Of a stretch of 58,084 nt of DNA, positions 9,206 to 18,581 are shown piece after piece. The notes under the pieces are model-generated. The model searched no databases. It was not told the DNA's origin and was given only the letters and a program-made list of their open reading frames with translations. The stretch comes from an uncultured Merdimonas sp. (GTDB lineage: Bacteria > Bacillota > Clostridia > Lachnospirales > Lachnospiraceae). How positions within the stretch are numbered: position 1 is the first letter of the stretch; the number at the start of each line of letters is the position of its first letter. The translations under genes and the position numbers were made by a program. The stretch covers positions 1 to 58,084 of the forward strand of contig CALWAV010000004.1 in assembly GCA_944375745.1 (NCBI GenBank), given 5' to 3'.

Positions 9206-9511
9206 CTACTCCTCCGCTTTAAAAAGGATCTCATCCTCATAGACCAGTCCCAGCCGCTCCTTGGCGACCTCTTCCACATACTTCTTGGTCTGAACATACT
9301 TTTTCAACTCTTCAATTTCTTTCGTTCTCTCCTGTTCCTCGGAGATCTCTGCCAGGAGCTCCTCCTGCTGCTGCCGGTACGCGTCATTTTTCTGCTGGAG
9401 CCGGAGCTTCCCAAAAGAAGCCACGAGCAGCAGACAGAAAACTGCCGCCAGGACCAGCTTGAATTCCATGCGCCTTTTCCGTCTCATGACGCGCCGTGTC
9501 TTCGTGGTCAT
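9206..9511 (-). CDS. divIC: septum formation initiator, DivIC/FtsB family
   Basis: 101 residues. A basic N-terminal tail (RRVMRRKRR) precedes a single membrane segment (about 18-34), then a long coiled coil (LQQKNDAYRQQQEELLAEI) and the short C-terminal domain with KKYVEEVAKERLGLVYEDE, which matches the family. DivIC works with FtsL and DivIB in the divisome. The ATG overlaps the yabQ stop as ATGA, so the two are translationally coupled. It ends in TAG. Confidence 0.9.
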   Translation of the reverse strand: MTTKTRRVMRRKRRMEFKLVLAAVFCLLLVASFGKLRLQQKNDAYRQQQEELLAEISEEQERTKEIEELKKYVQTKKYVEEVAKERLGLVYEDEILFKAEE

Positions 9512-9867
9512 GGCTTCTTTCCTCCCTGGATAGACTTTGATGCTATTATACCCTCTTTGACTGAATTATGCAATTTCTTTCTCACTTTTTTTAATAACTT
9601 TCCTAATTGCAGACACAATAACATGCCCAGCACCACAGCCGCGATGGCAAAGCCCCGGATAGCCCCGCTGTTCTCCTCATAAAGCATCCGGAAAATGAGA
9701 ATTCCGCATATCAGCCAGTACAGAATATCTTCTGCCGCCAGAGCAAGCGTTCCATGGCGGATCAGCCGCCGGATCAGACTGAGCAGGCCGTAAAAAAGGG
9801 ACAGGAAAATTCCCATTAGAAACGCCCGCCCGAAGAACTGCAGCTCCAGCACAATTCCCCCGCTCAT
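9508..9867 (-). CDS. yabQ: spore cortex biosynthesis protein YabQ
   Basis: 119 residues with three hydrophobic segments (about 7-28, 44-60, 69-88) and a basic C-terminus. YabQ is needed for spore cortex formation and sits in the outer forespore membrane in Bacillus. The identification rests on the fold pattern and on its place between yabP (3 bp upstream) and divIC (overlap of 4 bp), which is the conserved order. Confidence 0.85.
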   Translation of the reverse strand: MSGGIVLELQFFGRAFLMGIFLSLFYGLLSLIRRLIRHGTLALAAEDILYWLICGILIFRMLYEENSGAIRGFAIAAVVLGMLLCLQLGKLLKKVRKKLHNSVKEGIIASKSIQGGKKP

Positions 9868-9869
9868 AT

Positions 9870-10154
9870 CTATTTGAACAGGCGGCCCAGAAGCGACGCC
9901 CCTGCCTTATGGAAGTCTGTCACTTCCGAATAGGCCATGCTGTCGATCCGCCCTTCGATGTCCACCTCGCCCTTTTCCAGTGTCAGGCGGTTTACATGCA
10001 GATCCGCTCCCTTTATGGTCAGCATTCCCTGCTCCGTCTCCAGCAGAATCTCCGCAATGTCAAAGGAAATGACGTCTGTCACGCCGCTTACAGTACCTGT
10101 CCTTCTATTGTTCAGCAAAAGCCTGTGTGCCTTTGCATACTGCTTTTCCTCCAC
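9870..10154 (-). CDS. yabP: sporulation protein YabP
   Basis: 94 residues of the YabP/YqfC family: HRLLLNNRRTGTVSGVTDVISF, then ETEQGMLTIKGADLHVNRLTLEKGEVDIEG. YabP is a small spore-coat or cortex assembly factor. I chose the GTG at 10154 because ttaggaggtc sits five bases before it; the in-frame ATG eight codons upstream lies inside that ribosome site and has none of its own. Ends in TAG, 2 bp before yabQ. Confidence 0.88.
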   Translation of the reverse strand: MEEKQYAKAHRLLLNNRRTGTVSGVTDVISFDIAEILLETEQGMLTIKGADLHVNRLTLEKGEVDIEGRIDSMAYSEVTDFHKAGASLLGRLFK

Positions 10155-10226
10155 AAAAAGACCTCCTAACATATTCATCTGTTGTTAAATATATTAGAAG
10201 GTCTTTGATTTTATTCGTATTTTCTT

Positions 10227-10466
10227 TTAAAGATACCGGTACAGTTCCTTTGCCTCATCCTTGCGCACGGTCTCCTGTACGTCCAGAACCTCCACCTTCA
10301 CGGCTTTGCTTCCGAACTGTATCTCAATCACATCGCCCGCCTTCACGTTCACCGATGCTTTGGCGGTCTTGCCGTTCACCAGAACCCGGCCCGCGTCGCA
10401 GGCCTCATTGGCCACGGTTCTCCGCTTGATCAGACGGGAAATCTTCAGATATTTGTCCAAACGCAT
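10227..10466 (-). CDS. rqcP: S4-domain RNA-binding protein, RqcP/YabO family
   Basis: 79 residues that are almost entirely one S4 domain: MRLDKYLKISRLIKRRTVANEACDAGRVLVNG. RqcP binds the 50S subunit with RqcH and promotes C-terminal alanine tailing in ribosome rescue. The stop of the HU gene lies 3 bp upstream, so the pair is probably cotranscribed. Confidence 0.9.
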   Translation of the reverse strand: MRLDKYLKISRLIKRRTVANEACDAGRVLVNGKTAKASVNVKAGDVIEIQFGSKAVKVEVLDVQETVRKDEAKELYRYL

Positions 10467-10469
10467 GGA

Positions 10470-10742
10470 TTAGTTCAGAGCGTCCTTCAGTGCCTTTCCG
10501 GCTGTGAATTTCGGGGACTTGGAAGCCGCAATCTGCATCGGCTCGCCGGTCTGGGGATTTCTTCCCTCTCTGGCGGCTCTCTCAGACACCTTGAATGTGC
10601 CGAAGCCTACCAGCTGAATCTGCTCACCCTTCTTCAGTTCCTCTGCTACTACATCAGTGAAAGCCTTCAGAGCCTTCTCTGCATCTTTCTTGGATAATTC
10701 ACTCTTCTCTGCGATCGCAGCTACAAGTTCCATTCTGTTCAT
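10470..10742 (-). CDS. hup: HU-family DNA-binding protein
   Basis: 90 residues from the ATG at 10742 (MNRMELVAAIAEKSELSKKDAEKAL), with the DNA-binding arm GFGTFKVSERAAREGRNPQTGEP and the end SPKFTAGKALKDALN. HU wraps and bends DNA without sequence preference. An aggagg site lies ten bases before the start. It heads the short rqcP block and follows mazG. Confidence 0.96.
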   Translation of the reverse strand: MNRMELVAAIAEKSELSKKDAEKALKAFTDVVAEELKKGEQIQLVGFGTFKVSERAAREGRNPQTGEPMQIAASKSPKFTAGKALKDALN

Positions 10743-10886
10743 TCGGATAATTCCTCCTATCAATAATACTCTTACTGGGTTTTGATGATATGTCTGTGTG
10801 TGCGTGCTCCATATCGTCTTTCCTATTTATACCCGTTTCTCATATATTTGTCAAGGAGTTTGGCGGATTTTATTGCTGTTCTGTTA

Positions 10887-11327
10887 CTATTCTTTGGAAT
10901 TCCCATCCTGGGCGGCAGCCTGCTGTTTTCTGCGCTCCCGTTCTTCCTTTTCCTGCCTTTTTACAGCCTCCCAGCTGGCCAGTCCTTCTTCTGCGGTCAA
11001 TGCCTTCTGATCGCCGAACACATGGGGATGGCGGCGCACCAGCTTATGGGCCAGCATGTCCACCACGTCCTCGATGGTAAACCGGTACTCCTCCGCCGCA
11101 ATCTGGCTGTGCATCAGCACCTGCAGCATCACGTCCCCCAGCTCTTCACAGAGGTTCTCATCATCCTTATTCTTAATGGCCTGCACTACCTCTTCACATT
11201 CTTCCCTAAGGCATTTTATCATGCTCTCATGGGTCTGCTTCCGGTCCCAGGGGCAGCCGTGCTCGCTGCGGAGCTCCGCCACAATCCCCAGAAGGTCTTC
11301 ATAGGTATAACGCTTTTCCTGATCCAT
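10887..11327 (-). CDS. mazG: MazG nucleotide pyrophosphohydrolase
   Basis: About 146 residues from the ATG at 11327 (MDQEKRYTYEDLLGI). Family motifs are present: LRSEHGCPWDRKQTHESM, the metal-binding EECEE, and EELGDVML, then HKLVRRHPHVFGD. MazG hydrolyses NTPs to NMP and pyrophosphate and removes aberrant nucleotides. Compared with the two-domain E. coli protein this is a single catalytic domain. The tail (KEERERRKQQAAAQDGNSKE) is charged and probably disordered. An upstream in-frame start exists but has no better ribosome site. Confidence 0.92.
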   Translation of the reverse strand: MDQEKRYTYEDLLGIVAELRSEHGCPWDRKQTHESMIKCLREECEEVVQAIKNKDDENLCEELGDVMLQVLMHSQIAAEEYRFTIEDVVDMLAHKLVRRHPHVFGDQKALTAEEGLASWEAVKRQEKEERERRKQQAAAQDGNSKE

Positions 11328-11467
11328 TTTTGTCCTTCTCTTTCCTTTTCCTGTGTTTTTCTGTATATCCGGCACCGGCGCCCGGGAGCCGAAGGCTTCC
11401 CGCGCGCCGGATAGGACTGGTGAAACAGCATTTTGATGCTGATATATGACTGGCGAAACAGTATTTT

Positions 11468-13150
11468 TTACGCAAGTATGGGCTTCAGAGCCTCCGCAAG
11501 CTTATCCTTCTGGGCCTGCGCCTCTTCCAGATTCTTTCCGAGAGTCGTGAAATAGGTCTTAATCTTCGGCTCTGTGCCGGACGGCCGTACAATCACTTCC
11601 GCGCCGCCTTCCAGCTTGTACTGGAGTACGTTTGCGGCGGGCAGCCCCGTCTCTTCCGTATTCTTATAATCGGTCACTTTTACAACCGCGTATCCGCCGA
11701 TTCCCGCAGGCGGATTCTTCCGCAGAGATTCCATGATTCCCGCCATCTTGTCCATGCCGGACAGGCCCGGGAACTCAAAGCTGTCTACCTTGTTCAGGTA
11801 GCGGCCGTATTTCTCATAAATCTCTTCCAGTCTCTGCTTGATGGAAGATCCGATGCTTCTGTAGTAAGCAGCCATCTCACAGATCAGCATGGAACCGATG
11901 ATGGCGTCCTTATCACGCACATAGGGGCCTGCCAGATAGCCGTAGCTCTCCTCAAAGCCGAAGATAAAGCGGTCCACCTCGCCGGCAGCTTCCAGCTGAG
12001 CGATCTGATCTCCAATCCATTTGAAACCGGTCAGCACGCTGCGAAGCTCTACGCTGTAATTCTCTGCCACAGCGTCAGCCAGGGGCGTGGAAACGATGGA
12101 TTTCACCGCAACCGGATTCTTCGGCATGGTTCCATTCTCAATCCGGCCTGCGCAGATGTAGTCCAGAAGGAGTACGCCCATCTCATTTCCGGATACCAGC
12201 TCATAGCTTCCGTCCGGGCACTTCATGGCGATTCCCACACGGTCCGCATCCGGGTCTGTGGCAAGCATAAGATCCGCGCCGGACTTCTCTGCCAGCTCAA
12301 GTCCCAGCTTCAGCGCCTCGAAAATCTCCGGATTGGGATAGGGGCAGGTGGGGAAATTGCCGTCTGGATACTGCTGCTCCGGAACAATCGTAATATCTGT
12401 AATGCCGATATCCTTCAGAACGCGGGTAACCGGAACCAGGCCGGAACCATTCAGCGGAGAGTACACCAGCTTCAGTCCTGCAGTCTTGCAGATTCCCGGA
12501 CGCACGCTGCGTGCCTCGATAGCCGCGTAAAGCGCTTCCTTGCAGTCATCGCCCACATATTCGATCAGGCCTGCGGCCTGTCCCTCCTCAAAGGTCATCA
12601 TCTTGGCGCCTGTGAGAATATCTGTCTTCTGAATTTCCGCGTACACAATGTCCGCCGCCTCGTCTGTCATCTGGCAGCCGTCCGGACCGTATGCCTTGTA
12701 CCCATTGTATTTGGCCGGATTATGGGAAGCCGTCACCATAATTCCCGCGTTTGCTTTATAATAACGGGTCGCGAAGCTTAAAGCCGGAACCGGCATCAGC
12801 GCGTCATAAATGCGGACCCGGATTCCATTGGCCGCCAGCACGCAGGCCGCGGTCTTCGCGAACACGTCGCTGTTGATACGGCTGTCAAAGCTGATAGCCA
12901 CCAGCTGATTTCCCCCCTGGGTCTTCACCCAGTTCGCAAGCCCCTGAGTCGCCTGGCGCACCACATAAATATTCATGCGGTTCGTGCCTGCTCCCAGTAC
13001 GCCCCGGAGTCCCGCGGTTCCGAATTTCAGAGCTACCGCGAAGCGGTCCTTGATCTCGTCATCCTTTCCCTGAATGGATTCCAGTTCTTCCTTCAGAGCC
13101 GGATCCTCCAGATCTGCCTCCAGCCAACGTTTGTAATCATCCATGTACAT
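11468..13150 (-). CDS. phosphoglucomutase / phosphomannomutase family enzyme
   Basis: 560 residues from ATG 13150 (MYMDDYKRWLEADLED), with gtgaggtgcaggact in front. The alpha-D-phosphohexomutase signature is clear: KFGTAGLRG near 42-50, the phosphoserine loop TASHNP with Ser142, the metal loop ATDPDADRVGIA, the sugar-binding loop GFEESYGYL and the phosphate-binding RPSGTEPKIK near the end. It interconverts glucose-1-phosphate and glucose-6-phosphate (or the mannose pair), joining glycogen phosphorylase and glucose-6-phosphate isomerase, both in this window. Length matches the PgcA-type enzymes. Confidence 0.94.
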   Translation of the reverse strand: MYMDDYKRWLEADLEDPALKEELESIQGKDDEIKDRFAVALKFGTAGLRGVLGAGTNRMNIYVVRQATQGLANWVKTQGGNQLVAISFDSRINSDVFAKTAACVLAANGIRVRIYDALMPVPALSFATRYYKANAGIMVTASHNPAKYNGYKAYGPDGCQMTDEAADIVYAEIQKTDILTGAKMMTFEEGQAAGLIEYVGDDCKEALYAAIEARSVRPGICKTAGLKLVYSPLNGSGLVPVTRVLKDIGITDITIVPEQQYPDGNFPTCPYPNPEIFEALKLGLELAEKSGADLMLATDPDADRVGIAMKCPDGSYELVSGNEMGVLLLDYICAGRIENGTMPKNPVAVKSIVSTPLADAVAENYSVELRSVLTGFKWIGDQIAQLEAAGEVDRFIFGFEESYGYLAGPYVRDKDAIIGSMLICEMAAYYRSIGSSIKQRLEEIYEKYGRYLNKVDSFEFPGLSGMDKMAGIMESLRKNPPAGIGGYAVVKVTDYKNTEETGLPAANVLQYKLEGGAEVIVRPSGTEPKIKTYFTTLGKNLEEAQAQKDKLAEALKPILA

Positions 13151-13270
13151 AGTCCTGCACCTCACCCTAATTTTCTGAAAATTGTCAGGCCGGCAAAACC
13201 ACAGACAATCACTCAGTGATCTTCCGGCCTTTTTCTCTATAATTGTAAAATGTTTCAATATAAAAGTCAA

Positions 13271-14272
13271 TCAAAAGCTCAGCGCAAACAGTCCTTTTAT
13301 CAGCTGTTTCCTCCGTCTGTCCTGCTCCAGAAACACCTCCAGTTTCTCAGCGCTCTTTTCCGGCACCCAGGCTTTGCTGGCATTGTAATAATGATGTATC
13401 AGCTTCCAGACCTTTTCCGGGTAATACAGGCTTACCGCCAGATAAAACCGCTCTTTTTCCGACAGGGGAAGCTCCTTTTCATAGGCTTCCAGCATCCGGC
13501 CGGCCAGATTTTCATTCCAGTTCTGCTTCTCCATGATCTTCCGCAGAAACAGACAGATGTCATTCAGCTGTACATTGATCTCAAAGCGCTGGAAGTTTAC
13601 CACGGCAGTTTCCTGGCGGCTGATCAGAATATTGTGGTGGATATATTCTCCATGGCAGATATGCTCTTCCCGGCAGGCGCGCTCGTAGAGCGCGCCGCAG
13701 CCGGAGGCTTCCAGCCTCTCCAGCGCCAGCCGTCCGTCCCGGAAAATGTCCTCCGCGCATTTTAAAAACAGCAGTTCAAAGCTGCCCTTTTTGTGTCTGC
13801 TCCGGATAAAGTTCTGGGTCCGCTTCAGCTCCCTGCCCCGCCGTTCCAGTTCCTGGCTCCGCTCCCTGCCTGTAAGCTTCAGCTTTTCCTGGCCGGACAG
13901 CTTTAGGGCTCCCCTGGCTTCCCGGTGAATCCGCGCCAGGGTCCTCATGCTTTTCAGCAGATCTTCCTCACTCTTCGGATCACATTCCCGGCCTGCGGGC
14001 CAGTTCTTTAAAATATAGGGCGTGTCGTAGTCCCCCACGGACACCAGGGCGCCTTCCCGGTTCGGAACAATTCTGTCCGCCCTGCAGACCCCTCTCTCCT
14101 CCAAATGTCCCAGCAGGGTCTGCACATAGGGAAGCTTCTGTACGGAGCCTGTAAATTCCTTTAATAATTTCAGTCCCTGGTCAGTCTCCAGGATCAGGCT
14201 TCCGCGCCCGCCAAAGCTTCTCTGAAGCCGGATATCATACTGCTCTAAAATCTGCAGTCCTTTTTCGTTCAC
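13271..14272 (-). CDS. CotS-family spore coat protein (kinase-like fold)
   Basis: 333 residues. The sequence follows the CotS/YsxE pattern: LQRSFGGRGSLILETDQGLKLLKEF at the N-terminus, YDTPYILKNWPAGRECD, CHGEYIHHNIL (catalytic-loop position of the kinase fold) and the end with FYLAVSLYYPEKVWKLIHHYY. CotS proteins are spore-coat components resembling small-molecule kinases; activity is unproven for most. It lies 25 bp downstream of the cca gene on the same strand. Confidence 0.85.
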   Translation of the reverse strand: MNEKGLQILEQYDIRLQRSFGGRGSLILETDQGLKLLKEFTGSVQKLPYVQTLLGHLEERGVCRADRIVPNREGALVSVGDYDTPYILKNWPAGRECDPKSEEDLLKSMRTLARIHREARGALKLSGQEKLKLTGRERSQELERRGRELKRTQNFIRSRHKKGSFELLFLKCAEDIFRDGRLALERLEASGCGALYERACREEHICHGEYIHHNILISRQETAVVNFQRFEINVQLNDICLFLRKIMEKQNWNENLAGRMLEAYEKELPLSEKERFYLAVSLYYPEKVWKLIHHYYNASKAWVPEKSAEKLEVFLEQDRRRKQLIKGLFALSF

Positions 14273-14297
14273 GCAAATCCCCCCGTTCCTTTCAAAT

Positions 14298-15641
14298 TTA
14301 TGAAGAAACAGGGGGTATTATTCTTTCTAAAAGCAATTCTTTTGTGTTATATTCCGGATGTTCAATCACCAGTTCCAGAAGCTCATTTAAGGTCTGGCCA
14401 AGCTGGGGACCGGGCTTCAGGCCCGCGTCTATGAGATCTCTGCCGGTCACTGCCAGGTCCTTTAAGGACAGGCAGTCCTGCTGCTTCAGAATTTTCTGGT
14501 ACAGAATTTCAATCTCTTCCAGATTTTTCAGCTTTTTCTCCTGAACCGCCGGATTCTGTGCCAGAATATCCGCCCGGCGCACCTTCAGATAATCCGGGAA
14601 AATATCTGCGCCTATCCGGTGCACCGCCCGGCGGACGCCTCTCTCCGTGGCCTCTGCCTGGAGATCGTCATGGACCTGCACCAGACGGGCCGTCTTTTTC
14701 CGGGTGTCATTGTCAAATTTCAGCCGGCGCAGGATCTGATTTGCCAGCTCTGCTCCCTTTTCCGCGTGCCGGTAAAAATGGTCGACGCCCTGTTCATCCC
14801 TGGTCCGCACCAGCGGTTTCCCAATATCATGAAGAAGCACCGCCAGACGCAGAGTCTTATCCCCTTCCACAAAGGGCAGGGCATGGAGCGTATGTTCTCC
14901 CACAGACCAGCAGTGGTGGGGATTCTGCTGGGGAGTCTCCATGCAGGCATCAAATTCCGGCAGAATCACTGCCGAGATTCCCGTCTCCCAGACCACCCGG
15001 AAAGTCTCAGGATGGGGAGAAACAAGAAGCTTGACCAGCTCCGTCTGGATGCGCTCCGCGCTGACCTTTCGCAGATTGGGCGCAAACTCGGAAAGAGCCT
15101 CCTTCGTCTTCTCTTCTATGGTAAAATCCAGCTGGGCAGAAAAACGCACAGCCCTTAAAATCCGCAGGGCATCCTCCGTAAATCGTTCTCTCGGATCTCC
15201 CACACAGCGGATCCGGCCCCGTTTCAGGTCTCCCAGACCGTCAAAGGCATCCACCAGGCCGTCTTTCTGATTGTACGCCATGGCATTGACCGTAAAGTCC
15301 CGCCGCTTCAAATCTTCCAGAAGACTGGGGGTAAAGATCACTTTATCGGGATGGCGGCCGTCCAGATATTCCCCGTCGATACGGTAGGTGGTCACCTCAA
15401 AGCCTTCTTTTCCCTGCATAACCGTCACGGTTCCATGCTGAAGACCGGTGTCCAATGTCCTGGGAAAGAGCGCCTTCACCTGTTCCGGCCGGGCATTTGT
15501 GGTAATGTCCCAGTCTGCCGCAGTCCGGCCCAGAATGGCGTCCCGGACGCAGCCGCCCACCACGTAAGCCTCAAAGCCGGCTTCCGTGAGAACCGATATG
15601 ATTCTTTCTGCCTTTTCCGGAATCTGAATCTGAATTCTCAT
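14298..15641 (-). CDS. cca: CCA tRNA nucleotidyltransferase with HD domain
   Basis: 447 residues. The nucleotidyltransferase head has YVVGGCVRD (27-33) and DWDITTNA with the metal-binding aspartates (43-50), then RRDFTVNAMAYN and DALRILRAVRFSAQL. An HD domain follows (LAVLLHDIGKP). The enzyme adds or repairs the 3' CCA of tRNAs; the tRNA-Lys gene at 36161 does not encode its CCA, so it depends on such an enzyme. Single-protein CCA addition is likely, but an A-adding paralogue cannot be excluded from sequence alone. Confidence 0.92.
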   Translation of the reverse strand: MRIQIQIPEKAERIISVLTEAGFEAYVVGGCVRDAILGRTAADWDITTNARPEQVKALFPRTLDTGLQHGTVTVMQGKEGFEVTTYRIDGEYLDGRHPDKVIFTPSLLEDLKRRDFTVNAMAYNQKDGLVDAFDGLGDLKRGRIRCVGDPRERFTEDALRILRAVRFSAQLDFTIEEKTKEALSEFAPNLRKVSAERIQTELVKLLVSPHPETFRVVWETGISAVILPEFDACMETPQQNPHHCWSVGEHTLHALPFVEGDKTLRLAVLLHDIGKPLVRTRDEQGVDHFYRHAEKGAELANQILRRLKFDNDTRKKTARLVQVHDDLQAEATERGVRRAVHRIGADIFPDYLKVRRADILAQNPAVQEKKLKNLEEIEILYQKILKQQDCLSLKDLAVTGRDLIDAGLKPGPQLGQTLNELLELVIEHPEYNTKELLLERIIPPVSS

Positions 15642-15683
15642 GACCCTTTCCCCCTGTTTTTCCGGATAAGCCGGATCTATCCC

Positions 15684-15720
15684 AGGAAGGCGGTCCCGGC
15701 ACCGCCGGGACCGCCTTCCT
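15684..15720. terminator. perfect 17-bp hairpin after proS
   Basis: aggaaggcggtcccggc (15684-15700) pairs perfectly with 15704-15720 around a 3-nt loop, 36 bp past the proS stop. Neither side carries a T-run, so termination is inferred from stem strength and position only. Confidence 0.55.
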
Positions 15721-15755
15721 TCCGTCTCAAAGCTTCTGTCTTTCTCTTTCGTTCT

Positions 15756-17195
15756 TTAATATGCCTTGCCCCAGTAAACCATGGCCTTCGCAGGCTTCCC
15801 GCAGCAGACGCACACATCGGAAAGCTTCTCCTGCTTAAAGGGCATGCAGCGGGCTGTAGCTGTAGTCTCATCCTTAATCTTGTCCTCGCAGGCCTGATCG
15901 CCGCACCACATGGCGCGCACGAAGCCCGGCTTCTCATTGATGGTCTTCACAAACTCCTCGTAGGTCAGAGCGTCATAGGTATGAGCGTCTCTATGGGCTC
16001 TTGCCCGCTCCAGCATATCCTTCTGCATGGTGTCAAGCACCTGAGTCAGTTTTGCAGAAAGATTCTCCAGAGCTGCTACGATCTTTTCCCGGGTATCCCG
16101 GCGCACGATTACCGCCTGTCCGGCCTCGATATCCTTCGGTCCGATCTCAATACGCACCGGAATTCCCTTCATCTCCTGCTCAGAGAATTTCCATCCCGGG
16201 CTCTTGTCGGAATCATCCACCTTTACCTTGAAGCCTGCCTGGATCAGCTCATCGCGGATAGCGTAAGCCTTGTCCAGCACGCCCTCCTTGTGCTGGGCAA
16301 TGGGGATCACCATCACCTGGGTGGGCGCGATCCGCGGCGGCAGTACCAGACCGCTGTTGTCTCCGTGTACCATAATGATCGCTCCGATCATACGTGTAGT
16401 CATTCCCCAGGAGGTCTGATGTACGTACTGAAGCGTATTGTCCTTTGCTGTATACTGAATGCCAAAGGCCTTTGCGAAGCCGTCGCCGAAATTGTGGCTG
16501 GTTCCGGACTGCAGAGCCTTTCCGTCATGCATCAGCGCCTCGATGGTGTAGGTAGCCTCCGCGCCGGCGAATTTCTCCTTGTCTGTCTTGCGTCCCCGGA
16601 TAACCGGAATGGCCAGAACCTCCTCGCAGAAATCCGCGTATACATTCAGCATCTGCTGGGTTCTTGCCTCAGCCTCCTCAGCCGTAGCGTGGGCTGTATG
16701 GCCCTCCTGCCACAGGAACTCTCTGGAACGCAGGAACGGACGGGTCGTCTTTTCCCAGCGCACAACAGAGCACCACTGGTTATATACCTTCGGAAGATCC
16801 CGGTAGGACTGGATCTCCTTTGCGTAGAAATCACAGAACAGAGTCTCAGAGGTAGGCCGCACGCACAGACGCTCCTGCAGCTCTTCCATTCCGCCGTGGG
16901 TCACCCAGGCTACCTCAGGCGCAAAGCCTTCCACATGATCCTTTTCCTTCTGAAGCAGGCTCTCCGGAATAAACATGGGCAGATACACATTCTCCACTCC
17001 TGTCTCCTTGAACCGTCTGTCAAGCTCTTTCTGAATATTTTCCCAGATCGCGTAGCCCGCCGGCTTGATTACCATGCATCCCTTTACGCTGGTATAATCC
17101 GTCAGCTCCGCTTTCTTTACAACATCCGTATACCACTGGGCGAAATCCACATCCATGGATGTGATTTCTTCCACCAGCTTCTTCTCCTTTGCCAT
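15756..17195 (-). CDS. proS: prolyl-tRNA synthetase, archaeal/eukaryotic-like type
   Basis: 479 residues from ATG 17195 ([15 protein letters not shown]) with aggagagaacaa in front; an upstream in-frame start adds 17 residues with no ribosome site. Class II motifs are present: [43 protein letters not shown], and [17 protein letters not shown]. The C-terminal part carries a cysteine set ([17 protein letters not shown]) and ends in Tyr, which marks the ProS group shared with archaea and many Clostridia. It charges tRNA-Pro with proline. No T-box was seen upstream. Confidence 0.96.
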   Translation of the reverse strand: MAKEKKLVEEITSMDVDFAQWYTDVVKKAELTDYTSVKGCMVIKPAGYAIWENIQKELDRRFKETGVENVYLPMFIPESLLQKEKDHVEGFAPEVAWVTHGGMEELQERLCVRPTSETLFCDFYAKEIQSYRDLPKVYNQWCSVVRWEKTTRPFLRSREFLWQEGHTAHATAEEAEARTQQMLNVYADFCEEVLAIPVIRGRKTDKEKFAGAEATYTIEALMHDGKALQSGTSHNFGDGFAKAFGIQYTAKDNTLQYVHQTSWGMTTRMIGAIIMVHGDNSGLVLPPRIAPTQVMVIPIAQHKEGVLDKAYAIRDELIQAGFKVKVDDSDKSPGWKFSEQEMKGIPVRIEIGPKDIEAGQAVIVRRDTREKIVAALENLSAKLTQVLDTMQKDMLERARAHRDAHTYDALTYEEFVKTINEKPGFVRAMWCGDQACEDKIKDETTATARCMPFKQEKLSDVCVCCGKPAKAMVYWGKAY

Positions 17196-17397
17196 TTGTT
17201 CTCTCCTCTCGCCGCCCCTGGGCAGAATTTTTATAATTCCTTTCATGATTCTGGTTCATGATTCAGACTGCCCGTCAACAGGGCGTATCTTTTTGTTATT
17301 CTATCGCCCTTATGCTCTTTTTGTCAAGCCTTCTATGTCAGTTAAGCCCCCCATGAAAGCAGTTCTTTTGCCTTTCCTCCAGGATAAAGGTGAATAT

Positions 17398-18468
17398 TTA
17401 CAGTTCCGGCGCGCTGCTTAAGTCCTTTGCGGCCGCCGCGTCCACCTGGTTCCACAGCTCCCGGATCAGAAGCACCGAAAGAGGCCCCAGGAGAATTCCG
17501 CCGAATCCGTATAGCTTCACTCCCGCGTACACGCTTGCGAGAACCACCACCGGCAGGATTCCCAGACGGCCTCCCACAAGCCTGGGCTCCAGAAGCTCCC
17601 TTGTCAGCATGCAGATCCCGTAGGTGGCTGCGAGAATCAGGGCTGCCGTATAGTTTTTCTGGAAAAACACAAGAATCAGAATCCAGGGCAGAAATACGGT
17701 CCCTGTGCCGAACACCGGCAGAGCGTCCAGAAAGCCGATGCCGATTCCCACAGGAATCGGATTGGAAACCATGCCGGATATCCAGACCCCCGCTGTGCAG
17801 AGCAGCATGACAATTCCCATAATAATGCACTGAGCCCGGAGATAACCGCCTGCAGAACGCAGGATTCCCCGAATCACGGAAACCAGATGTTCATAAAGAG
17901 GCCATTTTTTCCCCATATCCCGTATCTTTTCAAAATCAGAAGCCATCAGGAGAAGGGCCACTCCTGTCACCAGCAGAGCCGCTCCCCAGGAGCCCGCGCT
18001 TTTCAGAAATGTCCAGGAACTGCCGAAGGCGCCGGGCAGTATGTTCTGTCTGGCGTGGTCCCGGAACACATTCAGCTGCTCCGTCACAAAGATGCGCACC
18101 TCTCCCGCATCCAGATGCATCAGCTCGCTGATTCCGTCACAGCAGTCATAGAGCAGCTGCCTGGCCTCTCCCGGATTCTCAAACCGTTCCGCCAGCCACT
18201 GAATCAGCTCCCCGGCCTTCCCTCCCAGCCAGGCGCAGCCTGCTGCCAGAAGGACTGCCGCAAGGATCAGAAAGGCCGCCATCACAAAAGCAGGCTTGAT
18301 ATGGAAATGCCTCTGGACCCATCGAAGGACAGGCCAGCACCAGCATACCAGCAGGGCCGCAGTAAAAAACGGAATCAAAAGGGGCACCAGGTACTTCATT
18401 CCCAGATAGACCCCTGCGATGATTCCGATTTTCTTTAAAAGTATGTGGTTTTTCCGTATCCACTCCAT
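17398..18468 (-). CDS. AI-2E family membrane protein (YtvI-like)
   Basis: 356 residues, mostly hydrophobic, with about eight membrane segments; the first pair covers 12-36 and the second 62-80. The motif GFLDALPVFGTGTVFLPWILI near 260 and VYAGVKLYGFGGILLGPLSVLLI near the end are typical of the AI-2E/UPF0118 family. Sporulation paralogues (YtvI) occur in Firmicutes. Transport substrate is unknown. The neighbouring proS and rluA run in the same direction. Confidence 0.85.
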   Translation of the reverse strand: MEWIRKNHILLKKIGIIAGVYLGMKYLVPLLIPFFTAALLVCWCWPVLRWVQRHFHIKPAFVMAAFLILAAVLLAAGCAWLGGKAGELIQWLAERFENPGEARQLLYDCCDGISELMHLDAGEVRIFVTEQLNVFRDHARQNILPGAFGSSWTFLKSAGSWGAALLVTGVALLLMASDFEKIRDMGKKWPLYEHLVSVIRGILRSAGGYLRAQCIIMGIVMLLCTAGVWISGMVSNPIPVGIGIGFLDALPVFGTGTVFLPWILILVFFQKNYTAALILAATYGICMLTRELLEPRLVGGRLGILPVVVLASVYAGVKLYGFGGILLGPLSVLLIRELWNQVDAAAAKDLSSAPEL

Positions 18469-18581
18469 GGGCCGCCCTCTCCTTGCGTCACTTTTTCGTT
18501 TCTTTTCTCTCAGAAACAGTATTCGCAGAAAGACGGCCTTTTACCCTGCTACATTCATCCAGTCCATACTGTGGACTGTGA

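Noticed and set aside
5442-10155. Reassignment of TAG to an amino acid, to explain the stops in tilS and hpt
   Set aside because: TAG ends divIC, yabP and hpt at their normal C-termini, so it works as a true stop here. Suppression by a rare tRNA is not excluded and is listed as an option.
13180-13240. Terminator between the CotS-family gene and phosphoglucomutase
   Set aside because: aggccgg and ccggcct could pair, but the T-run lies on the plus side while both genes are on the minus strand, and the loop is long. Not strong enough to list.
15351-17261. Plus-strand frame of about 636 codons opposite proS
   Set aside because: proS on the minus strand carries all class II synthetase motifs over the same bases; the plus-strand product matches nothing and results from codon bias.
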